DNA from: an uncultured Bacteroidales bacterium
GTDB taxonomy: Bacteria; Bacteroidota; Bacteroidia; Bacteroidales; UBA932
Length of the DNA: 64,000 bases
Assembly: GCA_900316525.1 (NCBI GenBank)
Contig: ONDF01000012.1
Coordinates: 1-64,000 of the forward strand
Direction: 5' to 3'
In this document: positions 35,148 to 43,140 of the stretch, piece after piece
Layout of the letters: every line of letters begins with the position of its first letter
Position numbering within the stretch: the stretch's first letter is position 1
Position numbers and translations under genes: made by a program
Notes under the pieces: model-generated
Told to the model about the DNA's origin: nothing
Databases searched by the model: none
Seen by the model: the letters and a program-made list of their open reading frames with translations, nothing else

Positions 35148-36185
35148 TTAACGGGAAACCCGGCCGGAACCGCCGCCGGCGATGAGACCTTCGACTTCGG
35201 CGACGGTGACGCGGTTGTAGTCGCCGATGATGGTGTGCTTGAGGCAGGAGGCCGCCGCCGCGAACTCGATGGCCTGCTGGTCCGTGTCGTAGGCCAGGAG
35301 ACCATAGAGGAGACCGCCCATGAAGGAGTCGCCGCCGCCCACGCGGTCGACGATGTGGGTGATGTCGTAGCGCTTGCTCTGCCAGAGGGTGGTGCCGTCA
35401 TAGAGGACGCCGCCCCAGGTGTTGTGGTTCGCGTTGATGGAGCCGCGGAGCGTCACCGCGACCTTCTTGCAGCGCGGGAAACGGTCCATGAGCTGGCGGC
35501 AGACGCTCTCGAAACGGGTCTGGTCGATCTCGCCGCCCGTCTTCTCCGCGTCGAAGCCCTCGGGCTTGATGCCGAACTCCTTCTCCGCGTCCTCCTCGTT
35601 GCCGAGGATGAGGTCGCAGCCTTCCACGAGGGCTGGCATGACCTCGGAGGCGGACTTGCCGTACTTCCACAGCTTCTTGCGGTAATTGAGGTCGCAGGAA
35701 ACCTTCACGCCCATCTCGTTAGCGACCTTGATGGCCTCCAGGCAGGCGTCGGCCGCGCCCTGGCTCAGCGCCGGGGTGATGCCGGTCCAATGGAACCAGT
35801 CGGCCCCCTCGAGGACCTTGCGCCAGTCCACCATGCCGGGCTGGATCTCGGAGATGGCGGAATGGGCCCGGTCATAGACGACCTTGGAGCCACGCGCCAC
35901 GGCGCCGGTCTCCAGATAATAGATGCCCACGCGGTCACCGCCCCAGACGATGCCGTCGGTGCCGACGCCGAAGCCGCGGAGCTCCGCGACGCACATGTCG
36001 GCGATGTCGTTCTTGGGAAGCCGGGTGACGAACTGGGTGTCGATGCCGTAATTGGCCAGGGAGACGGCCACGTTGGCCTCGCCGCCGCCGAAGGTGGCGT
36101 CGAACTGATGGGCCTGCGAGAAGCGCAGGTAACCGGGGGTGGAGAGGCGAAGCATCACTTCGCCGAAGGTAACTACTTTAGGCAT
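35148..36185 (-). CDS. kdgK: 2-Keto-3-deoxygluconate kinase
   Basis: A 345-aa PfkB-family sugar kinase that phosphorylates KDG to KDPG. It has the N-terminal FGEVMLRLS, GGGEANVAVSLANYG substrate-side Gly motif, and the C-terminal DRVGGGDSFMGGLLYG with the catalytic Asp and anion hole. It joins the two uronate branches (Uxa and Kdu) to Eda. It lies directly after the LacI-type repressor gene and before eda in one operon. Confidence 0.92.
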   Translation of the reverse strand: MPKVVTFGEVMLRLSTPGYLRFSQAHQFDATFGGGEANVAVSLANYGIDTQFVTRLPKNDIADMCVAELRGFGVGTDGIVWGGDRVGIYYLETGAVARGSKVVYDRAHSAISEIQPGMVDWRKVLEGADWFHWTGITPALSQGAADACLEAIKVANEMGVKVSCDLNYRKKLWKYGKSASEVMPALVEGCDLILGNEEDAEKEFGIKPEGFDAEKTGGEIDQTRFESVCRQLMDRFPRCKKVAVTLRGSINANHNTWGGVLYDGTTLWQSKRYDITHIVDRVGGGDSFMGGLLYGLLAYDTDQQAIEFAAAASCLKHTIIGDYNRVTVAEVEGLIAGGGSGRVSR

Positions 36186-36186
36186 A

Positions 36187-37188
36187 TTATATCGATAGGT
36201 TTTGTTGCTTGTTGCGGCAGGAGGATTCCCGCACTTTCAGTTCCATGGGCACGACGACGGTCCCCTCCTCCCCGGCCAGGAAGGCCTGGGCGGCCTGACG
36301 GCCCATTTCGAAGGGATTCAGGGCGAGGGAGCTCATGGACGGGGTCATCAGGGCCGTGAAGGCTTCGTTGGCCGTGCCCACGATGCCGAAGTCCTCCGGA
36401 ATGCGGAGGCCCCGCTCCCGCGCGGCCTCGATGGCGCCGAGGGCGGAGAAGTCGCCGGCGCTGTAGAGCGCGTCGCAGCCCGCGTCGATGGCCTTGAGGC
36501 CCGCCTCATAGCCGGTTTCCCGGACGATGGTGTCGTAATGGACGATGGATTCGTCCACAGGAAGACCGCTGTCCCGGAGCGCCTGGCGGTACCCTTCCAA
36601 CCGGGCGGCATACGCCTCGGAGTTCATATAGCCCGCGAGCGTGCCGATGCGCCGGTATCCCTGCTCCACCAGATGCTTCGTGGCGGCATAGGCGCCCTCG
36701 AAGTTGTTGCTGACGACCTTCGCGCCGGGCAGCTCGCTGAAAACGCGGTCGAACTGCACGAGCGGGATCCGGTCGCCGAGCACTTCCAGGATATGGTTTC
36801 CGTTGTCCGAGCCGATGGCATGGGACATCAGGACCCCCGCCACCTGGTTGTTCTTGAGCGTCCGGAGCGCCTTCACCTCCGCCTCGAACCGTTCGTGGGT
36901 CTGGCAGATGAGGACGCAGTAGCCGGCCGCTTCCAGGATAGACTCGGCCCCGCCGATGACGTTGGAGAAAAAGTTGCGATGGATGCGCGGGACGATGATG
37001 CCGACAATGTCGGACCGTCCCTTCCGGAGATTGGACGCGACGATATTGCGTTCATAGCCCATTTCCGCCGCCATCTTTTCGACGGCCAGGCGGGTTTCCT
37101 CCTTCACGCGCGGGCTGCCGGAAAGCGCCCGCGAAACCGTGGACGGCGTCACCCCGAGGGCGGCGGCTATGTCGGAGATCGTCACCAT
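36187..37188 (-). CDS. LacI-family repressor (KdgR-like) of the KDG branch
   Basis: A 333-aa LacI/GalR regulator: HTH VTISDIAAALGVTPSTVSRALSG at the very N-terminus, hinge ending near residue 60, then a periplasmic-binding-like effector domain. It heads the operon with kdgK, eda and GH43-CE15. The 14-bp palindrome TACAAACGTTTGTA sits in its own promoter and again in the kduD promoter, so it probably represses itself and both KDG-forming and KDG-using genes, responding to KDG or a close relative. The ligand is inferred from gene context. Confidence 0.9.
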   Translation of the reverse strand: MVTISDIAAALGVTPSTVSRALSGSPRVKEETRLAVEKMAAEMGYERNIVASNLRKGRSDIVGIIVPRIHRNFFSNVIGGAESILEAAGYCVLICQTHERFEAEVKALRTLKNNQVAGVLMSHAIGSDNGNHILEVLGDRIPLVQFDRVFSELPGAKVVSNNFEGAYAATKHLVEQGYRRIGTLAGYMNSEAYAARLEGYRQALRDSGLPVDESIVHYDTIVRETGYEAGLKAIDAGCDALYSAGDFSALGAIEAARERGLRIPEDFGIVGTANEAFTALMTPSMSSLALNPFEMGRQAAQAFLAGEEGTVVVPMELKVRESSCRNKQQNLSI

Positions 37189-37195
37189 TGCGGTG

Positions 37196-37226
37196 CAAAG
37201 ATAGGGAAGATTCCGAAATAATACAA
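37196..37226 (-). promoter_or_regulatory. Promoter of lacI-kdgK-eda operon
   Basis: On the minus strand TTG (37226 to 37224), a 20-nt spacer and TATCTTTG (37203 to 37196) match the Bacteroidota consensus exactly. The ATG at 37188 follows within 7 nt of the -7 box, so the transcript is nearly leaderless. The -33 box lies inside the palindromic operator. Confidence 0.75.
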
Positions 37227-37235
37227 ACGTTTGTA
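37222..37235. promoter_or_regulatory. LacI-type operator, TACAAACGTTTGTA
   Basis: A perfect 14-bp palindrome with the central CG typical of LacI/GalR operators, covering the -33 box of the regulator's own promoter. The same 14 bp recur at the kduD promoter. Confidence 0.78.
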
Positions 37236-37251
37236 CAAACTTTCCGAAAAA

Positions 37252-37272
37252 AGCCCGGCGGGCGGCCGGGCT
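37252..37272 (-). terminator. Terminator after the TlpA-like gene
   Basis: AGCCCGG (37252-37258) and CCGGGCT (37266-37272) form a GC-rich stem with a 7-nt loop, followed on the minus strand by six T residues. It ends transcription of the TlpA-like gene before the lacI promoter. Confidence 0.8.
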
Positions 37273-37281
37273 ATCATCAGA

Positions 37282-38373
37282 CTACTTGAAAATCTCGGCG
37301 AGCTTGGCCTCGAGGGCATCGCCGCGGAGGCAGCGGGCCACGACGGTTCCTTCCGGATCGATCAGCAGGTTGTCCGGGATGGAATTGACGTTGTACACGT
37401 CGGAGGCGACGGTCTTCCAGTACTTGAGGTCGGAGAGGTGGATCCAGGGCATTTCCCATTCCTTGATGGCTTCCACCCAGGGCTCCTTCTCGCGGTCGAA
37501 GGACAGGCCCACGACCTCGAATCCCTTGTCGTGATACTTCGCATAGGCGTTGACCACATTGGGCATCTCCGCCTTGCAGGGGCCGCACCAGGAGGCCCAG
37601 AAATCGACGAGGACCCACTTTCCCTGGCCCACGTACTCGCTCAGCTTGTGCAGGTTGCCGTCCGGATCAGCCTCCTCGAGGTCGAGGAACTTCTGGCCGA
37701 TGATGGCCTGCTTCTTCTCCTCGGCTTCCTTCTGGCGGGCGACGGATTCGTCAATCTTGCGCTTGAGGTCGAGCACATACGGATGCTTGGCGAACACCGC
37801 ATCCGATTCCAGCAGCTCATTGAACTTGTCCGGTCCGGCGAGGGAGCGGACATTGCGGATGAAGGCGACCGGAATCAGGTTGTCCTGATTCTCCTCGACA
37901 ACGCCGAGGTAGCAGTCGCGAAGCTTTTCAATCCAGGCGTCATACTCCTTCTCCTTCGCATCTATTTCCTCTTCGGGAAGTTTCATCAGCTCGGACACGA
38001 AGGCGTTGTATTCCTGCATCATGGCATCGGTCTTCGCATCGCATTCGGCGAGCTTGTTGTTGAGGTCGGAACCCTGGAGGGTATTGTCAGCATAGTTCAC
38101 CTGGATGGGCTTGCCGTCATTGAAGAGCATGAAACTCCAATTGGACTTGTCGGAGGTGATGTTCAGGAAGGCATCCTTCGGAGCCTTGCCCTTGAAAGCG
38201 AAAGCGCCGTTCGCGACGACGGCCGTGTCGATGGCCTCGCCGGTAATCTGGTCTACCAGAAGCACCTGGGCGCCGTCCTCGAGGCCCGTGCCGCTGATGG
38301 CATACTTTGCGGTATCGTTGGCGCACCCCACGGCCGCCATCACCGCCAGAAGAGCAATGATAATCTTTTTCAT
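37282..38373 (-). CDS. TlpA-like thiol-disulfide oxidoreductase lipoprotein
   Basis: A 363-aa periplasmic lipoprotein (Cys17 in AAVGCANDT). The N-terminal region (about 22-110) fits DUF4369, a helical middle part is rich in Glu and Lys, and the C-terminal thioredoxin fold (about 225-360) has the redox motif WCGPC near 262 in VDFWASWCGPCKAEMP. Members of this family in Bacteroidota reduce periplasmic disulfides. It has its own promoter (TATCTTTA at 38390-38397) and terminator, so it is a single-gene unit between the two uronate loci; a link to glycan use is only positional. Confidence 0.9.
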   Translation of the reverse strand: MKKIIIALLAVMAAVGCANDTAKYAISGTGLEDGAQVLLVDQITGEAIDTAVVANGAFAFKGKAPKDAFLNITSDKSNWSFMLFNDGKPIQVNYADNTLQGSDLNNKLAECDAKTDAMMQEYNAFVSELMKLPEEEIDAKEKEYDAWIEKLRDCYLGVVEENQDNLIPVAFIRNVRSLAGPDKFNELLESDAVFAKHPYVLDLKRKIDESVARQKEAEEKKQAIIGQKFLDLEEADPDGNLHKLSEYVGQGKWVLVDFWASWCGPCKAEMPNVVNAYAKYHDKGFEVVGLSFDREKEPWVEAIKEWEMPWIHLSDLKYWKTVASDVYNVNSIPDNLLIDPEGTVVARCLRGDALEAKLAEIFK

Positions 38374-38389
38374 TTTCAGTAATTTTTGG

Positions 38390-38397
38390 TAAAGATA
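38390..38397 (-). promoter_or_regulatory. -7 element of the TlpA-like gene
   Basis: TATCTTTA on the minus strand (38397 to 38390) differs from TAnnTTTG at the last base only, 17 nt from the ATG. A -33 TTG at the right spacing is not evident. Confidence 0.45.
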
Positions 38398-38416
38398 CGA
38401 AAAATCCTGCTAGTTA

Positions 38417-39619
38417 TCACTTCCGCACCTGCAGGTTCAGTTCCTGGACGGCGGGCTTGAAGAAAGCGTCGCCATCGGCCTCCACGCATAGCGTAATGCC
38501 GGACCACAGGCGCTCGGGATCCGTCCCGAAGTAATCCGGGTCGATGCGGAAGGTGTACTCGCCTGTCTGGATGGCGGGGCCGGAAATGAGCACGACACGG
38601 GGGCGTACGGCGGCGTGGTCGCCGCCCGGCGCGTTCCGGGTCTCATCGACAAAGACCGGTTCCACCGTGAAGGTGTCCCCCTGGACGGTCGCATTCATCT
38701 TGATGTGCTTGTCCGGGTCGTAGACCAGCAATTCACCATTGACACGGGCGGACAGATACTGCATCCGCTTGCCCCGGACGGCCGCGTACCGGGCGCGGGC
38801 CAGGCGGACCATTTCCTCGTCAGGGTACCAGAACTGCTCGTGCGGGTCCATCGTCTCGTGTCCGTCCTCATACCAGCGCGAGAAGTACACGCCGCCTTCC
38901 GGCCGGGGATTCTGCAGGGCCTTTTCGATGAACTTGGCGATATAATCCTGCGTCTCGGGGCACAGGTCGAAATGTCCCCTGCCGGCGTCGCACAGGAAGG
39001 AGATGCGGCTGTCGGGATACATCATCCGGAAGGCCAGGGCCGGCAGCAGGCGCGCCTCCCACCACTCATATTCGCCCATTATCATCAGGCCCGGAATCTT
39101 GTCGATGTTCCGGGTCCTCCCCCACTCTACGTTGGCACGCCCGTACCCGCACAGGTTCGTACGGGGCGCATCCCCGTGGTAGGAGATGATGCACAGCGTC
39201 CGCTCCGGATTCCAGGCGGCGAAGTTCCACGGGAAAGTCGCCTGCGCGGAATGGCCGAACGGAATGACAGGAGCTTTCTCGATTTCCGGATGCCCCGTCC
39301 CCCGGGCGAAATCGGCTATCAGCGCCTTGAAGCGCGACTGGCAGTCCGTCGCCGGGTCCCAGTTCTGGGAGCCGCGCTGGACGAAGGCCATCGCCACGCC
39401 CAGCCGGTCCATTTCCCGGCAGAAAGGCTCGCTCCGGAACAGCACTTCCTCCGTCATGTTCTGGTGGCAGTAGAGCACCGCCTTGACCTCGGAAGCGCCC
39501 TGCGGCAGCCGCAGGTACGCCCGGCTTCCCGGCTCGCCGGTGGCGTAGTCAAAATGCGGCTGCGCCCCCGCAGCGAGCGGGAGCACAGCAAGCAGGAAAA
39601 GGATAATTCTACGAATCAT
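38417..39619 (-). CDS. Alpha/beta hydrolase, secreted (putative esterase)
   Basis: A 400-aa protein with a signal peptide (cleavage near AGAQ, residue 20). It has an alpha/beta-hydrolase core with the elbow PFGHSAQA (Ser near residue 125), an Asp/His-rich region (DAGRGHFDLCPE) and a C-terminal beta-rich extension of about 120 residues. It probably hydrolyses an ester on a plant polysaccharide, but I cannot name a CE family. It is the last gene of the second PUL, 6 nt after the alginate-lyase/beta-helix gene. Confidence 0.65.
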   Translation of the reverse strand: MIRRIILFLLAVLPLAAGAQPHFDYATGEPGSRAYLRLPQGASEVKAVLYCHQNMTEEVLFRSEPFCREMDRLGVAMAFVQRGSQNWDPATDCQSRFKALIADFARGTGHPEIEKAPVIPFGHSAQATFPWNFAAWNPERTLCIISYHGDAPRTNLCGYGRANVEWGRTRNIDKIPGLMIMGEYEWWEARLLPALAFRMMYPDSRISFLCDAGRGHFDLCPETQDYIAKFIEKALQNPRPEGGVYFSRWYEDGHETMDPHEQFWYPDEEMVRLARARYAAVRGKRMQYLSARVNGELLVYDPDKHIKMNATVQGDTFTVEPVFVDETRNAPGGDHAAVRPRVVLISGPAIQTGEYTFRIDPDYFGTDPERLWSGITLCVEADGDAFFKPAVQELNLQVRK

Positions 39620-39625
39620 AATCAG

Positions 39626-41977
39626 TTACGGAAGAAACTTGAGGCCTTCCACATGCGACCCTACATACATCGGCACGTAATCGCCAGTGGCGTACCAGGC
39701 GGGCTTGCCGGGCATCTGGTCGTAAATCTTGACCCCGTTGATCCGCAAGTCCTCGAAGGTGACATTCCGGACTGCGTGGTCAGCATCGTACCCGCTGATG
39801 ACCGACATCCCGGTTCCGTTCCCGTAATAGCGGATGGTCCTGAACAGGACGTTCTCGATGCCGCCTCCGGGAGCCGTGCAATACTTGCTGTTCCAGCCCA
39901 CGCGCACCTGGAAGAGGGATCCGGTGCCGATCTGCTCGATGCGGATGTTGTCGAAGACGACGTCGCGGACGAGGTTGCCGTCCCCGCAGTTGATGGTCAT
40001 GCAGCCCTGGTACTCCACCTGCGGCTCGAACTGGCCCAGGATGTCCAGGTTGTCGTAGCGGAGGCCTTCGATGACATCCCCCACTTCGGGGTTGCCGTGG
40101 ATGCCGATCATGATCGGATGGGCGACATCGGCCCAGAGCGTGGAATTGGTCATCCGGACGTTCCGGACGCTGCCGCTGAAGCCTTTCCGGGTGGCATAGA
40201 CCGTGGTGCAGTCGTCGGAATTGCGGCAGAACACGCGGTCGAAGAGGATGTCCGAGCAACCGCCGAACACGTTCAGGCCGTCGCCCCACGAAGGGTGGGA
40301 GATGCTCCGGACGTCGTGGACGGTCACATTCGACGACTCCCCGATCGGGCATGTATTGACGATGAGGCCGTCCACCACGACATTCTTCGACCGATAGATG
40401 TGACAGCCCTCGTAGCCGGAAGCCGGACGGGCGACGCCGCGCCCCAGGATTTTGACATTCTCCGCGTCCTCGATGGCGAAGGTCCCTGCGAAATAGCTTC
40501 CGCCGGCCAGATAGACGACGGTGTTGGAGGGGACGGGAATGGTTTCGTCGGGATAGAAACCGGGCCCATAGCAGTGGAAACTGCGGCCGGTGGCCTCGGC
40601 CTCTTCGCGGGCCTCTTCCAGGCTCACCGGCGGCTTAGAGGTGAACACCAGCAGGTTGTCGGTGATGTCGCCGTCAAACTCGACACTCACATTCTCGGGC
40701 TGGAACAGGAGGAACTGCACGGTGGAGTCGTTCTTCACCTGGGCAATGCAGCCGCGATAGTCCGGGCGGACACGGGCCGAGGTGAACTTCTTGTTCTTCG
40801 TGACCACGCGCACATTGACATCGCCGGTGAAATCGAAGAAGCAGTAGGAAATCTCGCTGACCTTGTGCTTGTTATCACCCACCGGCGCATTGACCTTGGC
40901 CATATAGGTGTCAATCCGGGTCCATTCCTGATGCCCGCGCGGCAGGAGGTACACCTCGTAATCGTGCTTCAAGGGAGCGCCTTCCGGGGCAGGGTAAGTA
41001 TAAATCGAATGGAGCTTGGCCCCTTCCTTCACGCCCTTCACCGAGAACTGGTCGGCCTCGGGATTGCGCGTCATCTCGCCGTTCTTCTCCGCCTTGGCCT
41101 GCAGGGCCAGGACTTTCTTGGTATAAGGCATCTTCAGGCCCTTCCGGCCCACATAATGGGCATAAGGAAGGTCGTAGATGCAACGGATGCGGCCACGGCC
41201 CATCTCGCCGGGCTCCGTCCAGTCATTGTACAGGCCGGTCCAGTCGGTCCAGGTCTCGAAGGGGACGTCATTCCCCAGATTGTACTTGGCCGTATATTCG
41301 ATGCCCTTCATCAGGCGGTTGTCCAGGGCGCCCCAGAGGTCGTCGCCCTGCCCCCACGCCATCTCGCAGATCTCGCACATCGCCCCCAGGCCCAGCTGCG
41401 CGTGGCCCTGGTCGCGTCCCGTCTCCTGGCACTGGCCGCTCTCGGCCACATAGCCCGGCAGCGAGCCGTCGTCCTTTGCGTGGAGATAGACATCGACCGC
41501 GTGCTGATACAGCTCCTTGTCGTCCAGGAAGATGCCGCAGGCCATCCGGCAACGGTTCACGATATGCCCCCAGTTGCCGTTGGCGTAGGGGCTGTAAGCC
41601 TCGAAACGGTCGATCACGGGCAGGATGGCGCGGCGCACCATCTCGCTCCAGGCCGGCGTCTGCCGATCCTTCAGGATGATCATGCCACGGAGCATCCAGT
41701 AGGCCTGGATCAGGCACAGCGGTGCGTCGTGGCCTTCGAAACGCTGCAGGGTGCCGGCATAGGCGTTGATGATTTCCAGCGCCTTGGCGTCCTCGCCGGC
41801 CTTGGCGCACTGCCAGGCCTGCCACATGTCCTTTTCGCTGCCGCCCTTGGTCTTGGCGTACTGTCCGTCACGGGCCACGACCTCGAAGGGGCCGGCCATC
41901 TGGTAGGAGCCGTCCTGGGCCAGGGCCGGCGTCAGCAGGCCGGCCGCGAGCAGGGCAAGAAGGAGGATTCGTCTCAT
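39626..41977 (-). CDS. Alginate-lyase-like / GH28-like beta-helix fusion protein
   Basis: A 783-aa exported protein (signal peptide ending near ALAQ, residue 21). The first part (about 25-290) fits the helical-toroid alginate_lyase superfamily, with QCQETGRDQGHAQLGLGAM near 165, the block shared with the lipoprotein at 46835, but it lacks the usual N-terminal ~80 residues. A beta-sandwich linker follows (about 300-470). The last ~310 residues form a right-handed beta-helix like GH28/GH49, with NSDDCTTVYATRKG at the active-site position. Start at 41977 chosen for the signal peptide and the ATGA overlap with GH88. Substrate unknown; perhaps a uronate-containing plant glycan. Confidence 0.7.
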   Translation of the reverse strand: MRRILLLALLAAGLLTPALAQDGSYQMAGPFEVVARDGQYAKTKGGSEKDMWQAWQCAKAGEDAKALEIINAYAGTLQRFEGHDAPLCLIQAYWMLRGMIILKDRQTPAWSEMVRRAILPVIDRFEAYSPYANGNWGHIVNRCRMACGIFLDDKELYQHAVDVYLHAKDDGSLPGYVAESGQCQETGRDQGHAQLGLGAMCEICEMAWGQGDDLWGALDNRLMKGIEYTAKYNLGNDVPFETWTDWTGLYNDWTEPGEMGRGRIRCIYDLPYAHYVGRKGLKMPYTKKVLALQAKAEKNGEMTRNPEADQFSVKGVKEGAKLHSIYTYPAPEGAPLKHDYEVYLLPRGHQEWTRIDTYMAKVNAPVGDNKHKVSEISYCFFDFTGDVNVRVVTKNKKFTSARVRPDYRGCIAQVKNDSTVQFLLFQPENVSVEFDGDITDNLLVFTSKPPVSLEEAREEAEATGRSFHCYGPGFYPDETIPVPSNTVVYLAGGSYFAGTFAIEDAENVKILGRGVARPASGYEGCHIYRSKNVVVDGLIVNTCPIGESSNVTVHDVRSISHPSWGDGLNVFGGCSDILFDRVFCRNSDDCTTVYATRKGFSGSVRNVRMTNSTLWADVAHPIMIGIHGNPEVGDVIEGLRYDNLDILGQFEPQVEYQGCMTINCGDGNLVRDVVFDNIRIEQIGTGSLFQVRVGWNSKYCTAPGGGIENVLFRTIRYYGNGTGMSVISGYDADHAVRNVTFEDLRINGVKIYDQMPGKPAWYATGDYVPMYVGSHVEGLKFLP

Positions 41978-43140
41978 AAGTTCTTCAGTCTGAGCAGCGC
42001 TTCGATGAAATAATAATCGGCATAGACGATGCTGTAGTCGATCTCCTTGCCGGCCGGATGATGGCCGGTGGAGTGCAGGAGGAAGCTGTCGCACCCTTCC
42101 GGGGCGCGATAGTTCTCATACAGGGAACGGAGCATGGCTTCGGCATCTGCACGGTACTTTCCGTCGGTATACGTGGAAAGTTCCAGCAAAGCCGATGCCA
42201 CAACGGCCGCGGCGGAAGCGTCTTTGGAGGCGTTCGGTATCTCCGGGTCGCAGAAATCCCAGTAAGGCACCTTGTCTTCCGGCAAGCGGGCCAGATAGAC
42301 GTCGGCAATCTTCTGCGCGAACTCCAGGAAGCGGGGTTCCCGGGTGAAGCGGTACACCATCGTGTATCCGTAGATGCCCCAGGCCTGGCCGCGGGCCCAC
42401 ATCGAGTCGTCGGCATAGCCCTGGTGGGTGCAGCTGTACTTGTGGGCACCGGTCTCCGCGTCGTACACCGCCACGTGGTAGGAGGTTCCGTCCGGTCGGA
42501 AGTTGTAGCGCATCGTCGTATCGGCGTGCGTGATCGCGATGTCCTTCCAAGCGGGGTCTCCCCCGTTCTCGGCGGCCCAGAACAGCGTTTCCAGGTTGAG
42601 CATGTTGTCCATGATGGTGTTGTGCCCGCCGAAATTGGGCACCTCGCGCGGCCAGCTCAGGATGGTGCCCACCGCCGGATTGAACAGGGCGGCGAGGCGC
42701 TCCGCCGTGGCGAGCACCGCCTCTTTGTACGCCGGGTCGCCGGTCAACCGGAACCCGTTGCCGAAGGAAGGGAACATGATGAAGCCGATGTCGTGGTCGT
42801 AGGCCGGCTGCCGGGCGATGAAGTCCAGCGCCTCCGTGTAACCGCGCGCGGCGGTCTCCAGCGCGGCATTGCCGGAAGCCTCGTACGCATACCAGAGGAT
42901 GCCCGGCCAGAAGCCCATCGTCCAGTTCTCCTGGCACACGGGCGTCAGGTTCCAGCGGCAGTCTCCCGGCGCGATGTTGCGCGGCGACTCGCCGTAATCG
43001 GCGCCGAGCCGTTCCTGGACACCGGTCACCTTCTTGACGCAGTAGTCCAACGCCTCGTCAGCCAGGGAAGCCGGCCGGGCGCAGGCGGCAGCCAGCAGGA
43101 GGCCGGCAGCGAGATAAAGCGGTTTCATCATTCCTTTCAT
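41974..43140 (-). CDS. GH88 unsaturated glucuronyl hydrolase
   Basis: A 388-aa exported (alpha/alpha)6-barrel enzyme that removes unsaturated glucuronate or galacturonate from lyase products. The lipobox-like AAACARP near residue 19 suggests a lipoprotein. The two family Asp residues are in YDHDIGFIMF and IMDNMLNLETLFWA, followed by DDSMWARGQAWGIYGY. The start at 43140 overlaps the GH127 stop (ATGA); an ATG at 43152 is less likely. It pairs with the two alginate-lyase-like proteins of the same operon, which would produce its substrates. Confidence 0.9.
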   Translation of the reverse strand: MKGMMKPLYLAAGLLLAAACARPASLADEALDYCVKKVTGVQERLGADYGESPRNIAPGDCRWNLTPVCQENWTMGFWPGILWYAYEASGNAALETAARGYTEALDFIARQPAYDHDIGFIMFPSFGNGFRLTGDPAYKEAVLATAERLAALFNPAVGTILSWPREVPNFGGHNTIMDNMLNLETLFWAAENGGDPAWKDIAITHADTTMRYNFRPDGTSYHVAVYDAETGAHKYSCTHQGYADDSMWARGQAWGIYGYTMVYRFTREPRFLEFAQKIADVYLARLPEDKVPYWDFCDPEIPNASKDASAAAVVASALLELSTYTDGKYRADAEAMLRSLYENYRAPEGCDSFLLHSTGHHPAGKEIDYSIVYADYYFIEALLRLKNL

